Source: Streptomyces parvus (GTDB lineage: Bacteria > Actinomycetota > Actinomycetes > Streptomycetales > Streptomycetaceae). Taken from it: a stretch of 64,000 bases of DNA. The translations under genes and the position numbers were made by a program. Position 1 is the stretch's first letter. Each line of letters opens with the position of its first letter. Where the stretch lies: NCBI RefSeq assembly GCF_032121415.1, contig NZ_CP135078.1, positions 1 to 64,000 of the forward strand. Direction: 5' to 3'. The notes beneath the pieces were generated by a model that was not told the DNA's origin, did no database searches, and saw nothing but the letters and a program-made list of their open reading frames with translations. Below are positions 8,465-18,300 of this stretch, one piece after another.

Positions 8465-9336
8465 TCATGGTGCGCCGGCCGGGTCGAGCACCTCGCCCGG
8501 CTCGCTGAAGCCCCAGGCCCCCGCCGTCTCACCGGGACGGTGCTCCGGTGAGACGACGGCCGGGCCGCCCTCCGTCTGCGGGGTGAACCGCAGACCGCCG
8601 GTGGCCCAGGTCGTGCGGCCGGTCCGGTCGGCGACCGCGCGAGGCAGATCCAGGCCCCGTGCACCCGCCTCCGGGACCAGCAGGACACGGAGGTGCCGTC
8701 CGGCAGACCGGCCAGCAACGGGTCCAGGGCGAGCAGTTCGGCGAACACCTCCGTGGTCACGCGGTGCGGGGTGCCGTCACCGTCCAGCACCACGACGTGG
8801 TCGTGGCCGCCTTCGGCCGCCAGGACGACGTACGGCGCCGGGTCGGCCTCACCGAGCGGGGGCACCCCGTACGGCTGCTGGGCCACCCCGACCGCCTGTG
8901 ACGTGTCCAGTTCCCTGATCCTGCCGCCCGTCCAGTTCCTGCCCCGGCTGCCACCGGTCCGGGGCAGTGTGCGGGCGACACAGAACACCCCGTCGAGCAC
9001 GAGTCGGAACGCGGCGAGGCCGGCGAGGCTCCGGGCCCCTTCCATGTTCTCGTCGAGTGCCACCCGGAACAGCTCGCCTCGCTGCACCTTGGTCACGGCC
9101 TCCCGCTCACTCAGACCGAGGACGTACCGGGTGACCGCGTCCAGGTCGAACGGGCCCTCACGCAGAGGCGATCCGGTCACGGCCCGGCGCAGCGCGCCCA
9201 GCCGCACCAGGGTCTCGCGCAGTGCCGGACAGAGCGGGGCCTCGCCGATCCCGGGACCGTAGAGGTCCTCCAGGATCCCGGTGGTGGTCCGGCTCGGCGG
9301 ACCGGCTGTCCTCGTCGCCGTCCTCCCAGTCCATGA
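8465..9336 (-). pseudogene. Frameshifted former C-terminus of the giant protein (lonely-Cys-type domain)
   Basis: Downstream of the giant ORF, continuous domain-like sequence runs across at least three frames. One part carries SADSLDMIMDWEDGDEDS. Another carries GILEDLYGPGIGEAPLCPAL through NWTGGRIRELDTS, YVVLAAEGGHDHVVVLD and TTEVFAELLALDPLLAGLPD. A third carries VLLVPEAGARGLDLPRAVAD and ends at a TGA (8465-8467). This block resembles the domain that ends many giant actinobacterial proteins annotated as lonely-Cys proteins. Three indels (near 9370, 9290 and 8690) separate it from the intact ORF, so the present protein is truncated. Confidence 0.6.
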
Positions 9337-12300
9337 TCATGTCGAGGGAGTCGGCGCTGCTCCCGGGGACGAGGGTTCCGGCGAGTCGAGCAGCAGCCGC
9401 ATGGGCGCCGAGGTGTCGGGCTCTCCCCGCTGCACCCGGATGAGCCTGTGCTGCTCGGGCGTCAGCCCCAGTTCCTCCACGGGCAGTTTGTCGCGCAGGA
9501 GCGCCGCCTGTGTGGACTGCGCCAACGACAGCGTCATGCCGATCGCTTCGAGTTCCGCGACCGACACCATCCCCTTCAACGGCACCACCGGCGGTGGAAC
9601 GACGGGGGCGGGGGGCTGACCGGACGGCGCCGCCGTAGCGGTCTTGACCTGTTCGGGCACGACCCGCACGCCGAGCCGTTCCGTCAAGAGCTCCGCCACC
9701 TCCCGCAGCCGGCCCGCCGCGACGTCCTGGCCGAGGCCGGGCCGGACGGATTCGCTCCTGTAGCGGCTCAACTTGTCGTTTACCGTCCACCGCTTCAGCT
9801 CCGGGCTCCACCGGACCTCGCCGGACCCCCGGCTCATCCCGGGCTCCGACCGTCCGGACTCCCCGAACCGGGCCGCGATGCCCGTGTGCCCCAGCCCGTC
9901 CAGGTCCTTCCGCAGTCCGTCCGCCGTCAGGTCAGGAGCCACGCTCCGCATGCCAGCGAGCAGCGCGTCGAACTGCTCCGGCGTGATGATCCCGCTCGGC
10001 TGCTCGCTGCCCAGCAGGATCTGTCCGTCCTCGGTCACCGTGTAGATCCACACGGTGTCCGGGTTCGCCGTGACCAGCAGATCGGGATCGACATCGTCCA
10101 GGGGGATCCACAGCGGATTCACCCGTACGTCGCCCTCACCGTCACGCTCCTCGGGCTTGACGCGCTTGGGGGCCACGCTGTCGCCGTAGACGGGCAGGTC
10201 ATGCGCTTCGGCGCTGCTCCCGTTGTAGTGGTCCACGCCGTTGTAGTGCACCTCGATCACACGGGATGCGCCGCTGGGGCCGGCCCGGCGGGTGTCGGCC
10301 AGACGACCGTCCCAGGCCACCTCGACCCGGGCCCCGAAGGTGTGGGCGAGCAGGGGCAGGAAGATCTCGCCCACGTCGGTGATGTAATCCTCCTCCCAGC
10401 GGGCGACAGCGCGCATGACCGTACGCATCTCCGCGTCGTCCAGTGGAGCCGCGCTCGTCGGGTACAGAACGGCCAACTCCGCGCGCAGTCCCGCCTCCGA
10501 GCGGTCGATCAGCATGTCCGCGTCCACACCGTGGTGTGCGAGCAGCGAGACGAGCCCCGCCCGGTGCAGTCCCGCGATCCGGGCCCCGAACTCCGCCGTC
10601 GTCGACAGGCGCAACTGCCCGATGACGGATCGGGGCAGACGGCCTCCGCTCCCGGTCACATGGGCCTCGACGGCCTTGCGCATCGCGCTCACGACGGCGG
10701 TCTCCGGGCCGCCCGGGTAGTGCCCGGTGGTGGACTGGACGACCGCTCTGCCGCTGAGCCCCCCGCGTACGGCGTCGGCGTCGCCGAGCCAGGCGTACGC
10801 GGCGGGGTCGGACTCCGCCAGAGCGGGCAGCCGGCTGCGTACGTATCCGGGGTCGCTCGCGATGAATGAGTGGAAGAGACACTCCCCGGTGACCGGAACC
10901 CGAACGGGCCGCCCCCTGGCCGCACCGTCCGGAGGCAGGGCAGACGAGGGCTGCACCGGCTTCGGCTCCGGCTGAGTCCTGGCCTCCGTCTTGTCCTGGA
11001 CCTTCGGCTCCGGCTGAGTGCTGGCCTCCGTCTTGCCCTGGACCTTCGGCTCCGGCTTCGCGTCCGTCACCGCCCCCTCCCGTACCGCCAGTCGGTAATG
11101 GCGGTCCGCCAGGCTGAGCACCACGTGCGGCCGCGGGCCGCCGGGCGGCAGGCCCAGGGTCCCCGCCAGGTGGCCCGTGGGATCGGACGGTCCCGGGCCG
11201 AAGTCCTGGAAGCGCCCCGCCTCGTCCACGACGGTGATGTCCACCCCGAACGTCCGGGCGGCCAGCACCGGCAGCAGGTCGGCCGCCCCGTGGTTCCAGC
11301 CCGCCTCGCCCTCCGTGTTCCCCGGGCGCATCAGCTGGGCGACGGCCAGCGCGGCCCGGGCCGCCGGGTCCGGGGTCACGGAGTGCGGCATCAGTCCGCC
11401 CAGCCCGTCGAACTCGCGGCCTCCAGGAGTGTCCGCCGCCAGCGGCCCGGCCCCCCGCAACCCCGCCCCGGTGACTTCGGCGTCGCTGAAGGCATCCATG
11501 GCATCGGGGGCGACGGCTTCGAGCAGGTCCGCGTCCGAGGGGTCCATGAGCCTGGCGGTGAGCATCCGCAGCACCGCGTCGGCCGCCGCACGCCGGTCGC
11601 CGAGGTCCACCCCCTGATCGGTGAGCAGGCCGGGCGCGCTCCTGCTCAGCCCCTCCACCAGCGCGTGCAGGAAGGCGTCCCCGTCCTCCGGCACCTCGTG
11701 CAGGGCGTACGTGACCTCGTCGGGCGAGGTCAGCCGGGCGTCCGGACCGGTGCCGGTCCTCGTGTACGCCGGGAGCGCGGGCGGCACCGGGGGCGCCGGC
11801 ACCGCGGGCTTCAGGTATGTGACGGCCGGGGGCTCGGTCCTGCCCTCCAGGCGCTTCCGGCCCTCGACGGTGGCCGCTTCCTGGTGCCACCGGGTGAGCT
11901 GGTCCGTCCCCGCCCTCACCCGGTGGTACTCGGCCGCGGCGTCCTCCGCCGTCGTCCTCAGTGTGGCGAGCAGCGTGCGCCGGTTACCGAAGGCGGTGAC
12001 GGCGGCGTCGTGCCGCCGGGTGGCCGCCCCGACCCGGCGGTCCGCGGTGGCAAGCGCCCTTTCGGCCGTGTTCACCCGCCGGTCGGCCGCCGCCTTACGC
12101 TCCCGCAGGGCGGCGATGTGGACCTCGGCGGGCGAAAGCCGTTCCCGGGAGGTCCGTTCGGCGGCCGCCAGGGCCGCACGCGCCTCCGCCATCTCCTCGC
12201 GTGCCAGCTCCGCCCAACCTTCGTGGGCGGCCTCACCGGTGTCCGAGGCCTCGGCGGCTTCGAGGGCTTCGCGGGCCTCGCGTATCGACTGCTGACCGGC

Positions 12301-15300
12301 GCGCCGTATCCGGTCCGTGCATTCCTCCGCGGCCTCCACGGCGTTGTGGGCCGCCTCGGCCACGTCGTACGACTGGGCCAGCCTTCGGCGGGCCGCCCCG
12401 GCGGCGGTCTCCGCGTCGTCGAGCGCGATCCGCGCCGCGTCCCGCTCCTCCCTCCGGCCGATCGCCGAACGGCGCTTCTTCCAGTACGCCTTGTCGGCGT
12501 CGACCCACGCCTTGCTCGCCTCGCCCACCGCGTCCCACGCGGCACCCACCCGGGCGGGGAAGTTCGTGTCGTCGATCAGGCCGAGTTCCCTGGCGACATC
12601 GTCCCTGACCCAGGTCAGGGCGTACGCCTCCGAGCCGACCGCCTTCGGGCCGGGCCTGACATGGCCGAAGGTGCCTCCGACGAAGCGTCCGACTCGGGTG
12701 TCCTTGATGCCCCGACGCACATCGGCGACGCTCAGCCACGAGGTGGGGACGGCGAACAGGAACACCCGGCCCGTCTTGGGTTTCGTGTTGATGGAGGTCA
12801 GCTGGTCCGCCGAGGTGGGCAGGGTGTCGCCTTCAGCGGCATACGGCCCGGTGCCCGACCCGCCCATCTGGTGCATGCCCGTCTTGTCGGAGCTGATCAG
12901 CACGCCCGCCCCGAGCGCGGAGTCCTGGACGTTCTCCCGTCCCACGGACGACGCCGCGCCGGCGCCGGTCCGCCGGAGCATCTCCATCTTCTGGCCGTCG
13001 GCGACGGTCAGCAGCCGGGCGCGGCTGAAGTCGGGCTTGGCGTACAGCTCGAGCTGAGCGCTCTCGGTGCTGACGATGTTCTTCTCGGTCAGCCCGGGGA
13101 CGCCGTATCCCTGGGGCGTCACCGCACGGTGGTAGTAGGCCGTGAGCGCGGCGTTGCCGGTCGCGTCCTCCAGCGCCTGGGCCGAGCCGGTGCCCAGCCG
13201 GGTCAGCCCGGTGTCCCTGGCCCGGCGTGCGGCATCGGGTCCGTCCACGGAGAAACCCGCGTCGTACGACAGGGCCAGCGCGTAGGTGTTCGCCACCTGG
13301 ATGTCCGCGAGGCCGACGATCCGGCGCACGTCGAAGCCGGTGGCGGGGAAACGGAACGGCTTGAGGGTGCCGTCACCGTGCAGGGTGTCGGGCCCCAGCA
13401 CGTACGGCGGGACGCCCTGCCTCGGTGCGGCGAGCCCGGTCAGGTCCGGGGGCGGCAGCAGATCGGCGTCCGGCTCCCCGTCGGGGGCCATCAGGCTCAG
13501 GGGGACGTGCTCGCGCAGGGTCCCGGCGGGGTGCGCCACGCTGATGACCTGCTTGCCGCGGAACCGGTCGAACCCGGTGCGTACGGGCCCCCGTCGCCCC
13601 GGTGCCGGGTCGTCCGCCTCCAGCGTGATCCGGAGCGTGTAGGGCGTGGCGATCTCCGCGTACGGTTCCGTCGAGGCCGCCCGGAACACGGTCAGGGTGG
13701 ATTCCGTACGGCTCTCGCCGCTGGACTTCCGGTCGGAGCCGGTCTCCGTGAACGTCGGTCCCGCCGCCACGGCCCCCGTGGGGTTCTCCGTGTGGACGGC
13801 CTCCCCGACGAGGTAGCCGAAGTCGGCACCCTTCGTGGACTCGGCACCTTCGGTGACCGTCTCGATGGCCCGCCGGTTCTCCTCCATCTCCACGCTGTGG
13901 TCCAGCATCTCGAGCGTCGGCGTACCGGGTTCGAGCTGGACCCTGATCCGGATCTGCCGCTTGCCGATCCGGACGCTGTGCCAGCCCCACGCTCCGGTGC
14001 GGGCCGGGACCGAGGAGCCGCCGCCCGTGGTCTCCTTGTCCAGGGATCGCAGGACCCGGGACGAGACCAGGGTGCGGACGCGCTCCCGGCCGGCGTCGTC
14101 CAGCCCGAGCACGGCCACCTGCTGTTCGAAGGCGACGAGCGCCGCGGTCGGGTCCAGCGCGTTGACGGCGTACGTACCGAAGTGGTCGTCCCGCAGCCAC
14201 GGTTGCGGGGACCAGCTGTGGCGGGTGTAGCGCGGCACCTCGCCCATGCCGTCGTCGATCAGCCCAACGAGGTGGGCGCTCTTCTCCGGCACATGGGCCA
14301 GCCAGCCGCCGGGCACGGTCGTCATCCGTCCGGCCGCCGCGGCGATCCAGTCGGGAACGAGCGGCCTGCCCGCGGCACCGGAGCCGAGCAGGCTCGCCGT
14401 CAGGGCCAGCCAGTGCTCGGCGGCGCCCGACACGAGGACCTGGTGGCCGAAGCCCTTGCGGTTCATGTCGTGGACGAAGGAGCGGGTCACGGTCCTGCTC
14501 GACTGGTCCGCCGTCGACCAGGGGCTGGCGACCAGGCCGTAGGTGCCGAGCAGTCCGGGCCCTGCCGCGTGGGAGCGCGCGTAGACGAGCTGCCCGCCGA
14601 CGAAGAAGGTGCGGGTCTTCGTCAGCTTACCCGCCGTCTGGCCGGTGCCGCCCAGCACCATTTCCGTGTCCATCGGCACCGACCCGGTCAGCGCCTGGAT
14701 GCCGTCCACCGCCGTCAGATGCCGGAAGGTGGCCCAGAGCGTGGCGTACGGGCCCTTCCCCATCAGCCCTGAGGCACTCCAGCCCAGCGGCCCGGAGCTC
14801 TGGTCGAAGTTGGCCGTCAGGTACTGCGGCTGGAAGGCACGGAGTACGGCCTCGCGGGTCGGCGCACCCTCCTCGGTGAGCTGCCAAGCGCCGCCTGACC
14901 CGGCGGCCATGGCCTGCCCGAGTGCCGAGACCAGGGCCGGTGACGGCATCACGCCGATGGTCAGGAACGGATGGTTCTGCAGGTCCCGGAACATCTGCGA
15001 GCCCCGGCCGTCCGGTGTCACCGGGCCCGGGTCCCCCACCAGGTCGGAGGCGCGCACCAGGCTGCCCGGCCTGGACAGGTCGCCGAGGGCGAGTGCCCGC
15101 GCCCGGTCGGGCCGCAGGGTGCGTACCGGCTGGAGGGCGACGCTCGCGTAGGGGTTGGCAGCAGCCCGGCGGTGCGGGTCCACGGCTGGCGCGTGCGTGC
15201 CAGGGATGCTGATGAGCACCTGCCCGGTCCGGGGCCCGCCGCCCACCTGACGGCCGCCGGGGGCCGTACCGATGAGCAGGTCCTGCGGCTGCCGGAAGAC

Positions 15301-18300
15301 GAACGGCTGGGTGCCGAGCAGCCCCAGCGTCGCTGTTCCGCGCAGCAGGCCCCGGAACCGCCAGTACCCGCCGCGGTCCACGGTGATCGAGAGGTCGTAG
15401 CGGTAGAGGTGCGACGGACCGGCACTCACCGTCATCGGCTCGTACGTGGCCGTCGCGCCGAAGCTGGTCTCCTCGTCGGCCTGCCAACCCCAGCGCACGC
15501 CGGCGCTCGGCCCGCCCGCGTTGTTCGGTGCGCCGATGTCGTCCGTCATGGGGTCACGGAAGGCGATCAGCCCCTCGACGCCCGCCTCCCCGATGCGCTT
15601 GGCGCTCTTCTGGCCGTCCACCCGCTCCACACCGACCGAGCTGTAGCGCAGCTTGAAGTCGTCCTGCACGCCCTCGAAACGGCGGTTGGTCAGCTCCCCG
15701 TGCAGCCAGATGTAGCGGTGGCCCTGTCCGATCCGGCCCGGCTCGTTGAACCGGATCCGGATGCCGGTCGTGGTCAGCGCCTCCAGGTTTCCCGCCATGC
15801 TCCGGTACGACAGGGCGCTGAGGACCTCCAGGGTGTTGGCGAGGGCCGTACGGTACTCGTCGTCGTTCTTCCACCGCGTCGTCGGCGCCGGGCGTGCGCC
15901 GGCGGACGGACCGGGCGGGCCCAGAACTGCGTTCGCCCGCTCCCGCCAGGTCCTGTGCTCCGGCGGCGCCAGCTGGTCGAGCCGTGCGACCAGCCCGGGA
16001 TAGGCCGCCGCGAGAGCCGTCAGCACCTCGTCGGCGAGGGTGTCCAGGAAGGTGCGCTCCCGTCCCGTGGCTCCGGTCGGCCCGGTCTTCGTACCGTCGC
16101 TGAAGGCGAACTCCTCCACCCGGTGCATGCCCAGGGTGGGCGGCCTGTCCGGGGTCAGGTACGCGGGGGCGAACGGTTCTGGTGCTCCCGCGCGCAGCGC
16201 ACGCCGCAGGCCGTCGTCCCAGCCCGCCAGCCGACGCGCCTCCGTGCGGGTCATCCGGTCCACGCTCCAGGTGTGGAACTGCTGCGGCCGGGAGCCGCTG
16301 CCGCTGCGCTGGACGTACACCGTCTTCCGGACCAGGTAGAGACCCGTCGCATCGCCCTTGACCTGGCCGGCCGTCTTGATCGCCCCGGAACCGCCGAGGC
16401 CGGCGGTGCGCGACACGGAGAAGAGGTATCGGAACGCCGCGCCGAACTGGAGCCGGAGATTGAGGGCGCCGTTCCCCAGGTCGAAGAAGTTGAAGGCCGG
16501 GCCCGCGACGCCGTCGATTCCGAAGGCCGCCGTCTTCTGGACACTCCGGTCGTTGCGTACGGCCAGGGTGTTGATGTCGCGCATCTCCGCGTCGGGCGTC
16601 TCCGTGATCAGCGTCGCCCGGCCCGGCACCACATCGACCACGAAGACGCCCAGCGGCGTACGGGTCCTGTCGTCGGCGAAGAGAGGCACGGTGGTGACCC
16701 GTCCCCTGGACAGTGCGGGGCTCTGCCGCTGGAAGCTCAACGAGGAGAAGAAGGAGTTCAGTTCACCGTAGGCGGTACTGCCCGGTGCCACGCCGATCTC
16801 CTGGGCCGCCCAGTCCCGCATCCGGGAGACGGGGCCGAACCCCTCCGTCCGGACCAGCCGGTAGGCCGACTGCCGGCCGAGCTCCATGGAGCGGGGGATG
16901 CGCCCGGGGGCGGCGGCCGCACTCATCACGCTGTCCGGCAGCCGTACGGACAGCCCGTCCCTCACCGCGAACCCGAAGACCGCGGGCTCGGGACCGGTCA
17001 CGATCCTTCCGTCCGCATCGGTGACCCGCAGGTCGTAGTAGACGTGGTCCAGATACACCCGCGAGCCGTCGAGCGCGCGGGTCTCCGTCTGGCTCGTCCC
17101 CTGTTCGGTCTGTCCGTATCCCACCCGGTCGGTGAAACCGAGCCGCAGACCGAGCCGGCCGAAACCGCTGAATGCGGCCGCGCCCACGGGCCCGATGGGC
17201 CCGCCGAGCGCGATCTGGAACGCCGACTGCATGGTCTTGCTCTGCCCGGCTGTGAAGACCGAGCGGTGCATCCCGTCCACCTTCACGGGGCTGCCGTAGG
17301 TGTCGGTGAACTGTTCCCAGTCGCCGTAGTGGCGCGCGACGACCGACAGCTTCCGCGCACTGCCGTCCTGCGCCGTGTACGGGAAGACGCGCCCGTCCCC
17401 GGCCAGTGTCTTGGGCTCCTGGGTGAAGGCGTACGTGACGTCGGCCATCAGGTTCGAACCGGCCGGGCGGCCTTTCTTCGGCTGCTCGGGCCGCACCCCG
17501 TCGGACCCTGTGGACAGCAGTCGGCCGATCTCGGCCAGCGCCTCGCCGGTGCCGCGCAGGACGACGTCGCTGTGCCCGAAGGTCATGCCGCCGGAGACCA
17601 GTTCGAGGAGGACCTCCGGAGGGGCGTCCTGCACGAGCTCCTGCACGTCGTCGATGTACGCGGGCATCCGGGAGCCGTTACCGAAGTCGGTCCGGTCCCG
17701 CCGCCCGCCGAGCGGCCGGGGCAGGTCCCGGTCCAGCACGGGGGGCCGGGTGCTGGGGAGCACGGGCGCGTACGGCTCGGCACCAGGGGCACTGCTGGTG
17801 GTGGCCGGACGGCGGACGGGCGGCGGGGAGGCCACGGTCGCCGTCGCGGACACGGTTGCCGTCGCGGTCGTGCGCGCGGATGCGGATGTGGGTGTCCTGG
17901 CGGGTATGGGCGGGAGGTCCCCGATGAGTGTGCTGATCAGCTGCAGATGGCGGCCGCGCAGCCCGCCCTGGGCCAGCCCCTCGGGGGCCGGGCGCCGGTA
18001 GTCCCCCAGGAGGCTCCCCTCCCCGTCCGGGCGTTGAGGTGCGACCGCGTGCCGGGACTCGTCGCGGAGGCCGAGCATGTGCGTGATCTCGTGCGCGTAG
18101 TCGACGGGGTCGGCATCCGCCCACCAGGCGGACCGGGTCATCTGCTGGTCGCGGCCGACGAATTCGACGTTGAGCCCGTTGGGGTGCGGGTCGCTCTCGA
18201 CGCGCACCACCGTCACATGCAGGAGGTCACCGTTCGGCAGCCGGTGACCCGGTGCGTTGATCGCGGTATCGACGCCGCTGAGCACCTTCGCCCAGACGCC

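Noticed and set aside
9448..10869. 473-codon plus-strand frame
   Set aside because: Shadow of the giant gene's 3' part.
10965..11060. Possible CRISPR-like repeat
   Set aside because: Only two to three units, in frame, encoding a Pro-Glu-Lys hinge; no spacers.
10870..14772. 1,300-codon plus-strand open frame
   Set aside because: It is antisense to the giant gene; its Arg/Gly/Pro-rich composition is the shadow of high-GC codon use on the other strand, with no domain pattern.
17440..17470. tRNA-like GGTTCGAACC sequence
   Set aside because: No cloverleaf arms around it, and it lies inside the giant coding region.
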